From NCBI GenBank assembly GCA_003278925.1, contig QCCN01000005.1, positions 1 to 64,000 on the forward strand: a stretch of 64,000 nt of DNA. The letters run 5' to 3'. The stretch is from Prochlorococcus sp. AG-347-L17 (GTDB lineage: Bacteria > Cyanobacteriota > Cyanobacteriia > PCC-6307 > Cyanobiaceae). Position numbers and translations under genes: made by a program. This document shows positions 30,230-41,414 of this stretch, piece after piece. The notes below the pieces were generated by a model. The model was not told where the DNA came from, did not search any database, and saw only the letters and a list, made by a program, of their open reading frames with translations. Position 1 is the stretch's first letter; the number at the start of each line of letters is the position of its first letter.

Positions 30230-30886
30230 TTAGGAAATACTTTTAATAATTCTGAGAGCCGCCATTGCTGCTCCGTAACCATTATCTATATTCATAACAG
30301 AAATACCTGGAGAACAGCTTGACAACATACTATTTAAAGCAGTTTCTCCATCCTTGCTAACGCCGTATCCTACTGAGACAGGTACTGCAATTATCGGTTG
30401 AGACAACAATCCGCCCACAACTGTTGCCAAAGCTCCTTCCATTCCAGCACAAACTATTAATACATCATATTTATTAATTTCTTCTAACTGACTCATCAAT
30501 CGATGAAGTCCCGCCACTCCAACATCTATAAAAGATTGACAATTGACTCCATAAATTTCGAGCGATAGTTGTGCTTCAAGTGTTACGGCTAAATCGCTTG
30601 AGCCGCCTGAAATTATGGCAACTTTTTTATTCGTAATTATTTTATTAAAATTTTTCCCAATTGTTAGGCAATTTGCTTCTTCATAAAATCGTGCATCATC
30701 ATACAAATCTAAAAGATAATTAGCCTTTTCGCTATTAATCCTAGTAATGAAAACAACCTCATTTTTACTTAATATATTTCCACATAATCTTTCTAATTGG
30801 TCGATACTCTTATCTTGCCCCCAAATAGCCTCAATTAGTCCAAGCCTATCTCTTCTTTGAAAATCAAACTTGATATCAAAATTCAT
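30230..30886 (-). CDS. larB: LarB-like nickel pincer cofactor biosynthesis protein (AIR carboxylase family)
   Basis: IISGGSSDLAVTLEA, VDVGVAGLHR-like and CAGMEGALATVVGGL motifs. Confidence 0.88.
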   Translation of the reverse strand: MNFDIKFDFQRRDRLGLIEAIWGQDKSIDQLERLCGNILSKNEVVFITRINSEKANYLLDLYDDARFYEEANCLTIGKNFNKIITNKKVAIISGGSSDLAVTLEAQLSLEIYGVNCQSFIDVGVAGLHRLMSQLEEINKYDVLIVCAGMEGALATVVGGLLSQPIIAVPVSVGYGVSKDGETALNSMLSSCSPGISVMNIDNGYGAAMAALRIIKSIS

Positions 30887-31329
30887 CTTTGTTTATTTAA
30901 TTCTCCCTCATAAATCAATTCAAAAGGATTATCGCCTTCATTTAGAGCAGCTTTAACATTATCTTCAAATTTTTGTTGAACTACATTTACTTCTGACATT
31001 GGTATGCTTTTCCATAATTTCTTACTTTTCCAATTTACCAATATTAAAGCTTCTTCTTTTTCTTTATTCCAAAATAATTGTCTACCCAAAAAACCATCTT
31101 GAGAAGATAACCATGGCTCCCATATTTCTTTTTCCGCATTTAGCCAAGCTGCTTTTACATCAGCAGGTACTTTAAGTCTTAATTCCTCTATGACCATTTC
31201 ACTTTGAAAATTATCCATTGTAAGAGCTTTTAAATTGGGCATATCAGATTGAAAAATTAAAACTACTAAGCAAATTAATAATAAACAAAATCCTTGAATT
31301 TTTTTTTTCATATTTAAATTAAATCTCAT
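30883..31329 (-). CDS. Conserved exported protein, TIGR03792-like
   Basis: [40 protein letters not shown]; hydrophobic N-terminus. Confidence 0.7.
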   Translation of the reverse strand: MRFNLNMKKKIQGFCLLLICLVVLIFQSDMPNLKALTMDNFQSEMVIEELRLKVPADVKAAWLNAEKEIWEPWLSSQDGFLGRQLFWNKEKEEALILVNWKSKKLWKSIPMSEVNVVQQKFEDNVKAALNEGDNPFELIYEGELNKQR

Positions 31330-31826
31330 TTTTTCTCAAGAAGAGCTACTGAATGGCAACTTATACCCTCTTCTCTCCCTTCTGGACCCAATTTTTCATT
31401 TGTAGTTGCTTTAATCCCAATTAAATTTGCATCAATATTTAAGACCTCTGAAATATTTTTTTTCATTAGTTTTATATGTGGCATGATTTTTGGCCTTTCA
31501 GCGACAAGAACACTATCAATATTATTTATTTCCCAACCATCTTGTCTTATCAAGTCAATTACTTTTGACAACAAAAACAAGCTATCAGCATTTTTCCATT
31601 TTTCATCAGATGGAGGGAAATACTTTCCTATGTCGCCTAGCGAAAGTGCTCCCAATAATGCATCCATTATTGAGTGACTTAAAACATCAGCATCACTATG
31701 ACCATCCAAACCTAAGTTTTCAGGATGATGCAATTTTACACCGCCAATAATTAAATCTCTACCCTCAACTAATCTGTGAATATCGTATCCATTACCAATA
31801 CGAAACCTTTGAAAAGAACCAGTCAT
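31326..31826 (-). CDS. ispF: 2-C-methyl-D-erythritol 2,4-cyclodiphosphate synthase
   Basis: [35 protein letters not shown]. Confidence 0.97.
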   Translation of the reverse strand: MTGSFQRFRIGNGYDIHRLVEGRDLIIGGVKLHHPENLGLDGHSDADVLSHSIMDALLGALSLGDIGKYFPPSDEKWKNADSLFLLSKVIDLIRQDGWEINNIDSVLVAERPKIMPHIKLMKKNISEVLNIDANLIGIKATTNEKLGPEGREEGISCHSVALLEKK

Positions 31827-31970
31827 AGCAATTATCTACAAATATAAAATACAATCTCAAATTATGATCTACAAGTTATCCTATCATGTTTGATCTGATT
31901 AATTACCAATTTGGTTAATGAAATATTCAACTAACATATTAATTAAAAATTTTTTAGAAATTGAGGGAAC

Positions 31971-32879
31971 TTATGTGATTTTTGGTGTTGTGTTTATTCC
32001 AATTAGTTTTAATGTATTCTTTACTTTTCTTGATTCATACATTAACCGAGATATTTTTCTATAAATATCTGAGCGCATATTTTCATTTGATTTATAAATA
32101 TTTTCTATAATTGGTAGTAAATCCATTTTTTCAAGATTTTTCAACACATAAAAAGAGTAATCATAAAATCGAAAATAGGACATGACTATCAATTTAGCAG
32201 TTAGATCCTCTTTGCTTAATTTACTTAAAAGTTCAATAGAGGGCAAAAACAAAAGATTATCTCCCGTAAATTTCCCCTGAGATCTAGCAAATTTACCTTC
32301 AGTATCAAATTTCCAATATCCACCAGCAGAATCTTTGTGGAACAAAACATAACCAATTTCATGATAAAGTTTCATGATTTCAAAATCTAAAGGAACTGAT
32401 TCATAAACTTCCTCTGACCAAGTCTCTAAAGCAACTATTGGACAACTCTCTTCTAACAATTTAATTCCTCCTTTTGAAATCTCATATTCAGCACCTTGTG
32501 TATCACATTTAATAAAATCAATACTTTCTCCTGGTGAAAACTCTTCATCAAGAGTTGAGACTTGATCTATAGATATTTTTTCCCAAGTAAGTCTCTTATC
32601 ATAATTTTTTTTTTCAAATTTTTTTATTTTTGAATTAGGTCGATAACAGGAACTCATACTGGGTTCACTTGTAATAAAAAAATCAAGTGTTTTTTTTGAA
32701 GACCACAATCCACATTTATGATTAATATATTCAAAAATTTTATCTTCTAAAAATTCTGACTTGGGATCTAATTCAAATGTATGAATTTGTATACCATTAT
32801 CAACATACTTAGAAAGTATCTTTAATTCTTTAGGAGTAGCACCCCTTGCACCAATATCAAGGATAATAAGTTTTCTCAT
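31971..32879 (-). CDS. FkbM-family methyltransferase
   Basis: LIILDIGARGATPKEL, HTFELDP, IDFIKCDTQGAEYEISKGG. Confidence 0.85.
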   Translation of the reverse strand: MRKLIILDIGARGATPKELKILSKYVDNGIQIHTFELDPKSEFLEDKIFEYINHKCGLWSSKKTLDFFITSEPSMSSCYRPNSKIKKFEKKNYDKRLTWEKISIDQVSTLDEEFSPGESIDFIKCDTQGAEYEISKGGIKLLEESCPIVALETWSEEVYESVPLDFEIMKLYHEIGYVLFHKDSAGGYWKFDTEGKFARSQGKFTGDNLLFLPSIELLSKLSKEDLTAKLIVMSYFRFYDYSFYVLKNLEKMDLLPIIENIYKSNENMRSDIYRKISRLMYESRKVKNTLKLIGINTTPKIT

Positions 32880-33188
32880 AAAGTCGAAATTTTAATTTTT
32901 TCTTATTCAATTATCAAAGAAAAAGTAATTATCTTCAATTGTTGTAAAGAATTAATGTTTTTATATAAATATCTTTTTCTCTTCAAATTTCACACATTTT
33001 AATAATAATCCTTGGTGATGATTATTGAATAATCTTATAAAACGAGCAGTTGGGAGGAAAGCACCAATTCCTAAAGGATGAGAAAATTATCTGTAACTTA
33101 TTTGTAATCTTTAATTTTAGTTTATAGAACTACATTTAGTTCTTAACCCGTCTGTAACTAAAATTTCATCATAAAATCCTTGTTATAA

Positions 33189-33971
33189 CTACCAATCTGG
33201 GTAAAGGTCGGATTCATTACCTATTATAAATTTCATAAATTGATTATATTCTTTTATTATTCTCTTACTTTGTGGGGATTTTTTATAGTTTTCATTTGAA
33301 ATTAAGTCACTTCTTCTCTGTAATGTTCTTTCAAAACTTTTTCTTCTCCTCCACGATTTAATCTCTTCATGATTACCACTGACTAAAATATCAGGCACTT
33401 TCATATTTTTAAAAGTTAAAGGCCTAGTGTATTGAGGATACTCTAATAAAAAAGAATTATGACTCTCATCTACTAAGGATTCTGGATCACCAAGAGTTCC
33501 TGGTAATAATCTAGTCAAACCGTTAATTATTGATATTGCAGGTATTTCACCTCCAGAAAGCACATAATCGCCTATCGATATCTCTTCATCAGCTAAACAT
33601 CTAATCCTTTCATCAAAACCTTCATATTGACCACAAATAATTATTATTTGATCCAAAGTAGACCATCTCGCAAGATCCTTTTGCTTTAAGACTTTACCCT
33701 GTGGGGTCATCATTAGAGTTTTACTTTTAGGTAATTTTCTAATTGATTCATATGCCCTATAAATAGGTTCAGGTTTTAATACCATTCCTGCTCCTCCTCC
33801 ATAAGGCTTATCGTCTACTTGTCTGTAGGAACCTTCTCCATATTCTCTTAAATCATGTAAATTTAAATCGATCAAATTCTTATCTAGAGCTCTTGTTATG
33901 ACTCCTAAATTATTTATTAATTCAAAAGCTTTAGGGAACAATGTAATTACATCAAAATTAAAACCACTCAT
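33189..33971 (-). CDS. trmD: tRNA (guanine-N1)-methyltransferase
   Basis: [40 protein letters not shown]. Confidence 0.97.
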   Translation of the reverse strand: MSGFNFDVITLFPKAFELINNLGVITRALDKNLIDLNLHDLREYGEGSYRQVDDKPYGGGAGMVLKPEPIYRAYESIRKLPKSKTLMMTPQGKVLKQKDLARWSTLDQIIIICGQYEGFDERIRCLADEEISIGDYVLSGGEIPAISIINGLTRLLPGTLGDPESLVDESHNSFLLEYPQYTRPLTFKNMKVPDILVSGNHEEIKSWRRRKSFERTLQRRSDLISNENYKKSPQSKRIIKEYNQFMKFIIGNESDLYPDW

Positions 33972-34883
33972 CTAGAATTCTTCCTCAATACCAAACTCAA
34001 TTAGCCTTGATTCTTTTTTTCTCCAATTTGGAACAACTTTCACAAACAACTCTAGGTGAACTGGACTATCAATTAATCTTGACATATTTGATCTTGCTGA
34101 TTGACCAATCATTTTTAACATTGAACCTTTCTTCCCAATAAGAATTCCTTTTTGAGTAGGCCTTTCAACAATAATAGTAGCCAAAATAGCTGTAAAAACT
34201 TTGCCATTTTTTCTTTTCATTTCCTCTCTCTTTTCTATCTTTACTGCGACACTATGAGGTACTTCTTCTCTTGTATTTTTTAATACCTGTTCTCTTACTA
34301 AATCAGATAATAAGTTATCTAATGGTTGGTCGCAAATCGTCTCTTCGCCATAAAGTTTTGGTCCCTCAGGAAGAAAATTAAGAACCATATCGACTAGTTC
34401 AGAACATCCCTGTCCTTGAGAAGCACTTACAATTTGAAAGTTTTTATTAATTCCAAAAAATCTTCTATATTGATCTAATCGTAAATTCCTAAATTCTTTA
34501 TCAACCAAATCCCACTTATTTAATGCCACAATAAACTCAATTTTATTTGCGATTAGAAAGTTCAAAATATATTCATCACCCCTACCAGGTTCTTCACTTG
34601 AATCAATTACAAAAATTACCATATCAACTCCATTAATGGCAGATTTTGCGTTTTTTACTAATATCTCTCCAAGTCGATGATGAGGTTTATGAACACCAGG
34701 TGTATCGATAAAAATTATTTGCCCATTGTCTGTAGTAAGTATTCCTTTTAATTTATTTCTGGTAGTTTGCGCTATTGGAGAAGTAATTGTTATTTTTTCT
34801 CCAATCAATTTATTTATTAAAGTAGATTTACCGACATTTGGCCTTCCTAGTAAAGTTACAAACCCAGATCTATAATTGGCCAA
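33972..34883 (-). CDS. era: GTPase Era
   Basis: GRPNVGKSTLINKL, DTPGVH, NKWD, KH domain GKKGSMLKMIG. Confidence 0.97.
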   Translation of the reverse strand: MANYRSGFVTLLGRPNVGKSTLINKLIGEKITITSPIAQTTRNKLKGILTTDNGQIIFIDTPGVHKPHHRLGEILVKNAKSAINGVDMVIFVIDSSEEPGRGDEYILNFLIANKIEFIVALNKWDLVDKEFRNLRLDQYRRFFGINKNFQIVSASQGQGCSELVDMVLNFLPEGPKLYGEETICDQPLDNLLSDLVREQVLKNTREEVPHSVAVKIEKREEMKRKNGKVFTAILATIIVERPTQKGILIGKKGSMLKMIGQSARSNMSRLIDSPVHLELFVKVVPNWRKKESRLIEFGIEEEF

Positions 34884-34921
34884 AGACTTTTAATACATCA
34901 ATAATAAAATTCTGATCAAAA

Positions 34922-35449
34922 ATGGAAAAAAAAACCATAAATTTAAAAGAAGCTTCCTTCACGCAAGCAATAAACATATCTGCACAATGGTGCAAAGAGT
35001 GGGGTGAAGATTTACTAAGCGAAGAGGTTTTAGCAGATAGAATTGCAGAGCTAACTAAAACAAGAAATGGACTCAGAGGATTTTTTGCTTACGCTTTATC
35101 CGATAAAGATTGTTTTTTATTAGATAAACTTCCTTTTTCACTAATTTACAAACTGAACGAAGGTGGTGATGCTGTAACAGAAATAGTAGTAAAAAATTTA
35201 ATAATGAGTTCCGCTCAAATCATTATTCATAGAAGAGATAATAATCATGAATATGAGATAACATCAGAAAACATTTCAGATAGATGTAAGGCTATTTTAA
35301 GACTGCTAGAAACTAAGACAGTTACAAAGTCTGTCAATCAAGTCATTAGAGACTTAGATGATATGGGCAATAGTTTTGATAATTCAGTGAAGTATGACTC
35401 AGAGCAAAAGGAATTCATAAAAAAACAAATTCTTGATATCGCCCATTAA
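34922..35449 (+). CDS. Conserved hypothetical protein
   Basis: 175 aa ORF with good coding character in a housekeeping context. Confidence 0.7.
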   Translation: MEKKTINLKEASFTQAINISAQWCKEWGEDLLSEEVLADRIAELTKTRNGLRGFFAYALSDKDCFLLDKLPFSLIYKLNEGGDAVTEIVVKNLIMSSAQIIIHRRDNNHEYEITSENISDRCKAILRLLETKTVTKSVNQVIRDLDDMGNSFDNSVKYDSEQKEFIKKQILDIAH

Positions 35450-35450
35450 A

Positions 35451-35476
35451 AAAGCGTAGAAACAAATCTACGCTTT
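35451..35476. terminator. Bidirectional terminator hairpin between convergent genes
   Basis: AAAGCGTAGA-AACAAA-TCTACGCTTT, perfect 10-bp stem between convergent ORFs. Confidence 0.8.
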
Positions 35477-35499
35477 AGGTTAGTTATTTAGGTGATGTG

Positions 35500-36237
35500 T
35501 TAGTCTCTTCTTCCACCGCCTTGTAGTGCAATCATTAATCTCAATATAAAGACAAAAAGATTTATATAAGTTAGATACATACCTAAAGCCCCTGCAAGGT
35601 ATTGATCATCATTGTATCTTCTTGGCATTGTATAGAAATCAACGAAAGACATTGCAACAAATAAGACAGTTCCAAATCCTGCAATTATCAATTCGAGTCC
35701 TGAACCTCCAAAAACTCCTGGAGCAAATAATCCTCCAATTAATTGGACAAACATTGCTATTAGAAGTCCTATCAATCCAAGACCAACTACTCCACTTAGT
35801 GCTTGACCAACACTATCACTCATTCTTTGGCCAGTGTAAGAAGCAATAACAAAAGTTATACCAGTGGCTAAGGCAGCTGTTCCAACCGAACCAATACCAA
35901 TTGTTCCTATTGCTAAAGCTACTATTCCACTTAAGGTAAATCCAGTTAACAAACTAAATCCTGTCAACAAAGGTAGGGCCTTCGCATTATTTGCATTATT
36001 TGCAGCGCTAGTGGCTATAAAAAACAAAATCAATTCTGCAATTAATGCAACTATAGAAAGAGGCTGGAAAAGACCAGGATTTGTTGCTATGAGAGAGACA
36101 CCTGCTAAAACTCCTAAAGATGTTAGAACCATACCTCCACCTACATAAGGTAAAGCCTTTTGAACAACGTTAGGTCCAACAATTGAACTAGTTTGTGCTT
36201 CACGAATAGCTTGATTGAAATTACTACTTGCTGGCAT
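35500..36237 (-). CDS. Bax inhibitor-1/YccA-like membrane protein
   Basis: Seven hydrophobic segments; DFYTMPRRYNDDQYLAGALGMYLTYINLFVFILRLM C-terminus. Confidence 0.88.
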   Translation of the reverse strand: MPASSNFNQAIREAQTSSIVGPNVVQKALPYVGGGMVLTSLGVLAGVSLIATNPGLFQPLSIVALIAELILFFIATSAANNANNAKALPLLTGFSLLTGFTLSGIVALAIGTIGIGSVGTAALATGITFVIASYTGQRMSDSVGQALSGVVGLGLIGLLIAMFVQLIGGLFAPGVFGGSGLELIIAGFGTVLFVAMSFVDFYTMPRRYNDDQYLAGALGMYLTYINLFVFILRLMIALQGGGRRD

Positions 36238-36310
36238 TTTTTTTATTAAATATGGTCTTATTCTACTTGATTTTTAAAATTTCAGGGTACGGATCTCCAG
36301 AGCTATAAAT

Positions 36311-37267
36311 TTATTGATAAGCCTCAATAATTTTTTGAACTAAAGGATGACGAACTACATCTTCAATATTTAAATAACAAAATTTTATACCTTCAGTTTC
36401 AGAGAAAATTCTAGATGCTTCAACGAGGCCGCTTTCCTGATCTTTTTTTAAATCAATTTGTGTAATATCTCCGTTTACAACCATTTTTGATCTATCGCCC
36501 AATCTGGTTAAAAACATTCTCATTTGAGAGCAAGTAGTATTTTGTGCTTCATCCAAAATAATTAAAGAATTATCTAAGGTTCTTCCCCTCATAAATGCCA
36601 AAGGAGCAACTTCAATAATTCCCTTATCAATTAACGAATTTGTTCTATCAAACCCGAAAATACTATGTAAAGAATCAAATAAGGGTCTTAAATATGGATC
36701 TACTTTTTGTTGCAAATCACCAGGTAGAAATCCCAAACTTTCACCAGCTTCTACAGCTGGTCTGGTTAAAACAATTTTTTCAATTTTTTTCTCGTTCAAT
36801 AGCCTTGCAGCGCAAACAGTTGCTAAAAATGTCTTACCTGTCCCAGCCGGGCCAATTGCGAATGTAAGATCAAAGTTTTCAATTGATTCAACATATTCTT
36901 TTTGCCTTATAGTTCTTGGTCTTAAAAATCTTCCTTCTTTGGAACGCGCAAGGATTTTTTTTCCAAGTTCAGCATGTGAAGATGATTCGCCCATATTTAA
37001 AGAACTTAAAGCCGCTTTAAGATCTACCTCTGGAACTTCTAACCCTTGTTCCCAAATTGGTCTTGTTAGCTCTACTAATGCTGAGGCTCTCTCAATTTTA
37101 GATATGACACCGTTCATCTCAAGTTGTAAGCCTCTTATAGTTAAAGAGACTCCTGTAAGAGACTCAAATTTTTTTAAGAAAGAATTACCAGGTCCAGATA
37201 ATGCTGTAGCGGCATCAGAGCTTGGCAAATCAATTTTGAAGTGACCAGTTTTGGAAACTTCCTTCAT
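36311..37267 (-). CDS. phoH: PhoH-like ATPase
   Basis: FAIGPAGTGKTFLA, LDEAQNTT, GDITQIDL. Confidence 0.94.
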   Translation of the reverse strand: MKEVSKTGHFKIDLPSSDAATALSGPGNSFLKKFESLTGVSLTIRGLQLEMNGVISKIERASALVELTRPIWEQGLEVPEVDLKAALSSLNMGESSSHAELGKKILARSKEGRFLRPRTIRQKEYVESIENFDLTFAIGPAGTGKTFLATVCAARLLNEKKIEKIVLTRPAVEAGESLGFLPGDLQQKVDPYLRPLFDSLHSIFGFDRTNSLIDKGIIEVAPLAFMRGRTLDNSLIILDEAQNTTCSQMRMFLTRLGDRSKMVVNGDITQIDLKKDQESGLVEASRIFSETEGIKFCYLNIEDVVRHPLVQKIIEAYQ

Positions 37268-37303
37268 CTAGTTATTGAATAAGAATAATAATTTATCAAC
37301 TCA

Positions 37304-37669
37304 CTAGCTTTCAGCTTCATTACCCTCGCTTTCAGCTTTACTACTATCATTTTCTTCGACTTTAGTTTTAGCTTTAGCTAATTTTTCCTTCTCTAACTTT
37401 GCTTTACCAATTGCGATAGAGGGTCTTTCTGTTTTTTCTAATAACCCGCCCTTTTCTAATAAAGTTCTCACAACATCAGTTGGCTGAGCACCCTGTGTAA
37501 GTCTTGTTCTTAAAGCTTCTGTGTCAAGCCTGGTTTCCTTAGTTCTTGGATTATAAAAACCTAGTTCTTGCAGAGGTTTACCGTCTCTTCTGGAAGTACT
37601 ATTGCATGCAACAATTCTGAAACTTGCCTCTTTTTTCTTTCCAAAGCGCTTAAGGCGCAATTTAATCAT
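37304..37669 (-). CDS. rpsP: 30S ribosomal protein S16
   Basis: [29 protein letters not shown]. Confidence 0.97.
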   Translation of the reverse strand: MIKLRLKRFGKKKEASFRIVACNSTSRRDGKPLQELGFYNPRTKETRLDTEALRTRLTQGAQPTDVVRTLLEKGGLLEKTERPSIAIGKAKLEKEKLAKAKTKVEENDSSKAESEGNEAES

Positions 37670-37723
37670 CTTAAATTAATGGGTTTTTAATAATAATATC
37701 ATTTAATGGTAAAAATATAGAAA

Positions 37724-39148
37724 CTATAAATCGGCAAAACCTTTTTTCTTTTTATTATTTTTTTGTTTTTTCATTGGCTTATTACCACTCATCCCTCCCA
37801 TTCCTGGCATACCTCCCATTCCTGGCATACCTCCCATTCCTGGCATACCTCCGTTAGACATTTGTTTCATAAAACCTCTCATTCTTTGAAAATCAGCTAA
37901 TACTTTATCGACATCTTTTGCTTCATAACCGCTACCTTGAGCAATTCTTTGTCTTCTTGAGGGTTGAGCGGCAAGAACTTCGGGTTTTTGTTTCTCCTCA
38001 AGAGTCATTGACGAGATCATGGATTCTATTTTCTTAAGTTGATCTTCTCCATCTTTTATCATCCCATCATCTATTTTATTCATTCCAGGAATTAATTTAA
38101 TCAATCCACCAAGTGAACCCATTCTTTTAATTAATCTCATTTGCTTTACAAAATCATTAAAATCAAAAGTTGCTTCTTGAAGTTTCTTTTGCATCGCTTC
38201 TGCATCAGCAAGTTCAACTTCTTTTTGTGCTTTTTCAACAAGTGTCAATACATCGCCCATGCCTAAAATTCTGCTTGCCATTCTCTCTGGATGGAATGGT
38301 TGCAGTGCCTCTATTTTTTCGCCTACACCTATAAATTTGATTGGTTTACCACTTATTTTTCTTATTGATAAAGCAGCTCCACCTCTTGAGTCGCCATCCA
38401 ACTTAGTTAATATCGCCCCTGTGATTCCTACTTTTTCATGAAATGACTTTGTTAAATCTGCAGCTTCTTGCCCAATCATTGAATCAACAACAAGCAAAAC
38501 CTCATCAGGATTAGAAACTTCTTTTATTCGAACCATTTCACTCATCATGGAATCATCAATTTGCAATCTTCCTGCGGTATCAATAATTATCGAATTAAAA
38601 TCATTTTCACTAGCAAAATTCAATGCTTCCTTTGCTATTTCTTCTGGTTTGCTATTTTTTTCTTTAGCTGAAAAAACTTCCAAGTCATATTGACTTCCCA
38701 ATGTTTTAAGCTGCTCCACAGCAGCTGGTCGATAAATATCTGCAGCAACCAAAAGAACTTTTTTATCTTTTTCTTTCAAATAAAGGCCTAATTTTCCTGT
38801 TGCAGTTGTTTTACCTGCCCCCTGGAGTCCAGCCATTAAAATGACTGTGGGACTATTTTCATTTTCTTTTAATGGGGAATTTTCATTACCCATAATGTTA
38901 ATCAATTCTTTATTTACAACTTCTATAAATTTTTGACCTGGGTTTACACCCCTAACTACTTCTTCTCCAATAGCTTTATCTTTGACATCTGATATAAACT
39001 CTTTAACTACAGACAAACTAACATCTGCATCAAGGAGTGCTCTTTTTACCTCCTTCAAGGCATCGTTGATATTATTTTCACTAATTTTTGCTTCGCCTCT
39101 TAAACCCTTTACTGCGTCTTCAAAGCGTGAAGAGAGTTCATCAAACAT
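37724..39148 (-). CDS. ffh: Signal recognition particle protein Ffh
   Basis: GLQGAGKTTATGKL, DTAGRLQID, TKLDGDSRGGAAL, M-domain. Confidence 0.97.
   Translation of the reverse strand: MFDELSSRFEDAVKGLRGEAKISENNINDALKEVKRALLDADVSLSVVKEFISDVKDKAIGEEVVRGVNPGQKFIEVVNKELINIMGNENSPLKENENSPTVILMAGLQGAGKTTATGKLGLYLKEKDKKVLLVAADIYRPAAVEQLKTLGSQYDLEVFSAKEKNSKPEEIAKEALNFASENDFNSIIIDTAGRLQIDDSMMSEMVRIKEVSNPDEVLLVVDSMIGQEAADLTKSFHEKVGITGAILTKLDGDSRGGAALSIRKISGKPIKFIGVGEKIEALQPFHPERMASRILGMGDVLTLVEKAQKEVELADAEAMQKKLQEATFDFNDFVKQMRLIKRMGSLGGLIKLIPGMNKIDDGMIKDGEDQLKKIESMISSMTLEEKQKPEVLAAQPSRRQRIAQGSGYEAKDVDKVLADFQRMRGFMKQMSNGGMPGMGGMPGMGGMPGMGGMSGNKPMKKQKNNKKKKGFADL
37793..37852 (-). repeat. 18-nt in-frame tandem repeat in the ffh 3' end
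   Basis: acctcccattcctggcat x3 plus partial, encoding GMGGMP repeats. Confidence 0.92.
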
Positions 39149-39195
39149 TATTAAAAAGTAATTTTAATTATTATAGATGATCTTTAAGTTTGTAA

Positions 39196-41301
39196 TTACA
39201 AGCCACTCACGAAATCAACCAATTTCCACGATTTATTTGAAAAACCTAAAATATATTTGACTTTCAGAGGAGTCAAAGATGTTTCATTAACAAATTCTCC
39301 AGAATTCTTTACTATTCTCTCTAAATAATCTAATTCAACTAAAACAACTATCCGAGATGAAGATTGCGATTCTAAATCTATCTTACGTATTTGGGAATTA
39401 ATTTCTTTGAAGATTCCCTTATTGATATCGTTCTGCCTCTCTTCGATTGTTCGAGCAATCAAACCATTATTAACAATTTTAGAAAGATTAATTTCACCCC
39501 TTCCAGCTAAGTAATTACTTTTACCCAGAAGCCATCCGTTAATTAAATTACTTATATCTTCCAAAGAAGGCGAAGCCGTATTAAGTTCTTTTAGTTCAGA
39601 GGGAATAATTTTAGTAAATTTCTCTGGAGTAGACTTCAATTGATTTGTAGGACTTTTTTTTATTTCCTGAATAATATCTTCCTCACTAAGCTTTTGATTT
39701 TTATCTTTTGCAATTAAAGGTTTTTCAGCAATAGATTCGTCCTGTATTGATTTTTTAAAATTATTTCTTAAAAATCCAATCCCAATACCAAATGCAAATA
39801 AGATCAAAAACGCATAGATATAAATTAAATACGGCGACTGATTAATTATCTCTTTATCCTTTAAGAATTCCCCAAAGCTAAACTTTAATTCAGCAATTTT
39901 TTCAATTAAAAAATTATAAAACTCAATTGGTTTTTTCTTAAAGTATTCTTCATTGAATTCTATTTCTTTGGTCTCAACCTTTTCATATCCTTGTTTTATC
40001 CCACCAGGCCAAGGTAATCTTCTTTCATCAATACTACCCAATATATTATCAAGATCTTCAGTCGTTTTTGTGGTGGATTCCTTCTCAGTTTGCTGGTTTT
40101 GAAGATTTGATCTAATTGCAATTTTATTTGATTTCTTTTCTAATTTTTCAATAAATTCTTGAATTTCCCTATCTTCAAACCAAGAATCCAAATCCACCTC
40201 TTTTGAGTCAATGTCTCTATACCCAACTAAAACATCATTCTCTAACCAATTTTTACAGAAAATACATATCGCTTCTAACTTATTTCCAGGATAATTATTG
40301 AGCCAATCTCGTAAATTTTCATCAGAACTGCTTGAAAACCTTGCAGAGGCCTGGTTAATATCAGCTAAAAGCAAGTCTAAACAACCCACTAGAGGCATTG
40401 AATCAAGACCGGATAAATTTAGTTTCTTTAAAATTCTCCTAGCTTCAAATAATTTTTCAGGCTTCCTTCTGGAGAAACCAATTGCTGTTAAAGATAGAAA
40501 AGCTAAAAATCCTGCTTCTAATGATCCTCTTTTTTGTAATTCAAGAAATAAGTCAATCTGTTCTTGCACATTTAAAAATGGCCTAATTTGTTGAAAAAAA
40601 GCTTCAAATTCTTGCTGATTTAAATAATCTTTATATTCAGATTTATTATTACCTTCCAAACCACCTCTTTTGATAATTAAATTTTCCAACATACTTAAGC
40701 CTTTTTTATGAGACTCTTGATCACTTAGATCTCTACTAAGTAGATCTAGGATTCTGTAAGGAAGCAGAGCAGCCAAATCTTCTTCAAGTTCTTTTCTAAT
40801 ATCTCCAAGCTTTCCCATTCTCTGTAGAAGTTGTATTCCTTCATGTAAAAAGTCTGCGGCGTTCGAATAGGATCTAAGCTTTTGTTCATGAATTGCAGAA
40901 TCTCTAGCTGTTAAAGAAGCCAATAATGTTAAATCAGCTTCTCTACTACTTCCTAAAGCAGGAGTCTGTGGGGGCTGCAAAGCTTTTCTTGTGATTTTAA
41001 AAGCTTCTTTTGGTGAACCCGATTCCCAAAGAAGTATTAATCCTGCTACTTCTCTATTAGAGGAAAACTCAAGTCCAGATTTCCCATTTAACAACAAATT
41101 TTCGTACTCTCTTCTGCTTTCTGGATCTGTAAGTAAATCGGCAGTAAGACGAAGCAACTCAGATCTTTGGGTTAAAACTTCATAAGTAAAACCATCATCG
41201 GGAGTCTTATCTAACCGCAATTGAAACGCCCTTAATATTTCCTCAGAAGTTGCAGAGGGGCTTACGCCAATTAAACGAAAATGGTCTAAAGGAAGTTCCA
41301 A
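39196..41301 (-). CDS. ftn2: ARC6/Ftn2-like cell division protein
   Basis: DnaJ-like N-terminus DHFRLIGVSPSATSEEILRAFQLRL, central TM segment, IMS-like C-terminal domain. Confidence 0.85.
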   Translation of the reverse strand: MELPLDHFRLIGVSPSATSEEILRAFQLRLDKTPDDGFTYEVLTQRSELLRLTADLLTDPESRREYENLLLNGKSGLEFSSNREVAGLILLWESGSPKEAFKITRKALQPPQTPALGSSREADLTLLASLTARDSAIHEQKLRSYSNAADFLHEGIQLLQRMGKLGDIRKELEEDLAALLPYRILDLLSRDLSDQESHKKGLSMLENLIIKRGGLEGNNKSEYKDYLNQQEFEAFFQQIRPFLNVQEQIDLFLELQKRGSLEAGFLAFLSLTAIGFSRRKPEKLFEARRILKKLNLSGLDSMPLVGCLDLLLADINQASARFSSSSDENLRDWLNNYPGNKLEAICIFCKNWLENDVLVGYRDIDSKEVDLDSWFEDREIQEFIEKLEKKSNKIAIRSNLQNQQTEKESTTKTTEDLDNILGSIDERRLPWPGGIKQGYEKVETKEIEFNEEYFKKKPIEFYNFLIEKIAELKFSFGEFLKDKEIINQSPYLIYIYAFLILFAFGIGIGFLRNNFKKSIQDESIAEKPLIAKDKNQKLSEEDIIQEIKKSPTNQLKSTPEKFTKIIPSELKELNTASPSLEDISNLINGWLLGKSNYLAGRGEINLSKIVNNGLIARTIEERQNDINKGIFKEINSQIRKIDLESQSSSRIVVLVELDYLERIVKNSGEFVNETSLTPLKVKYILGFSNKSWKLVDFVSGL

Positions 41302-41414
41302 ACAAATATCCTATTGAAAATTCTTAGACAAATTTTATCAAGTTAAAAAATTTTTTCACAAGGTCTTACAGAGTTATTAAAAAAAATCATGAAAATCGCC
41401 CTTCACAGCTTAGA

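Noticed and set aside
35622-36148. Plus-strand ORFs (75 and 94 aa) opposite the Bax-inhibitor-like gene
   Set aside because: Antisense shadows of a recognisable membrane protein gene.
37793-37852. Short direct repeats considered as a CRISPR array
   Set aside because: Contiguous in-frame 18-nt repeats without spacers inside ffh.
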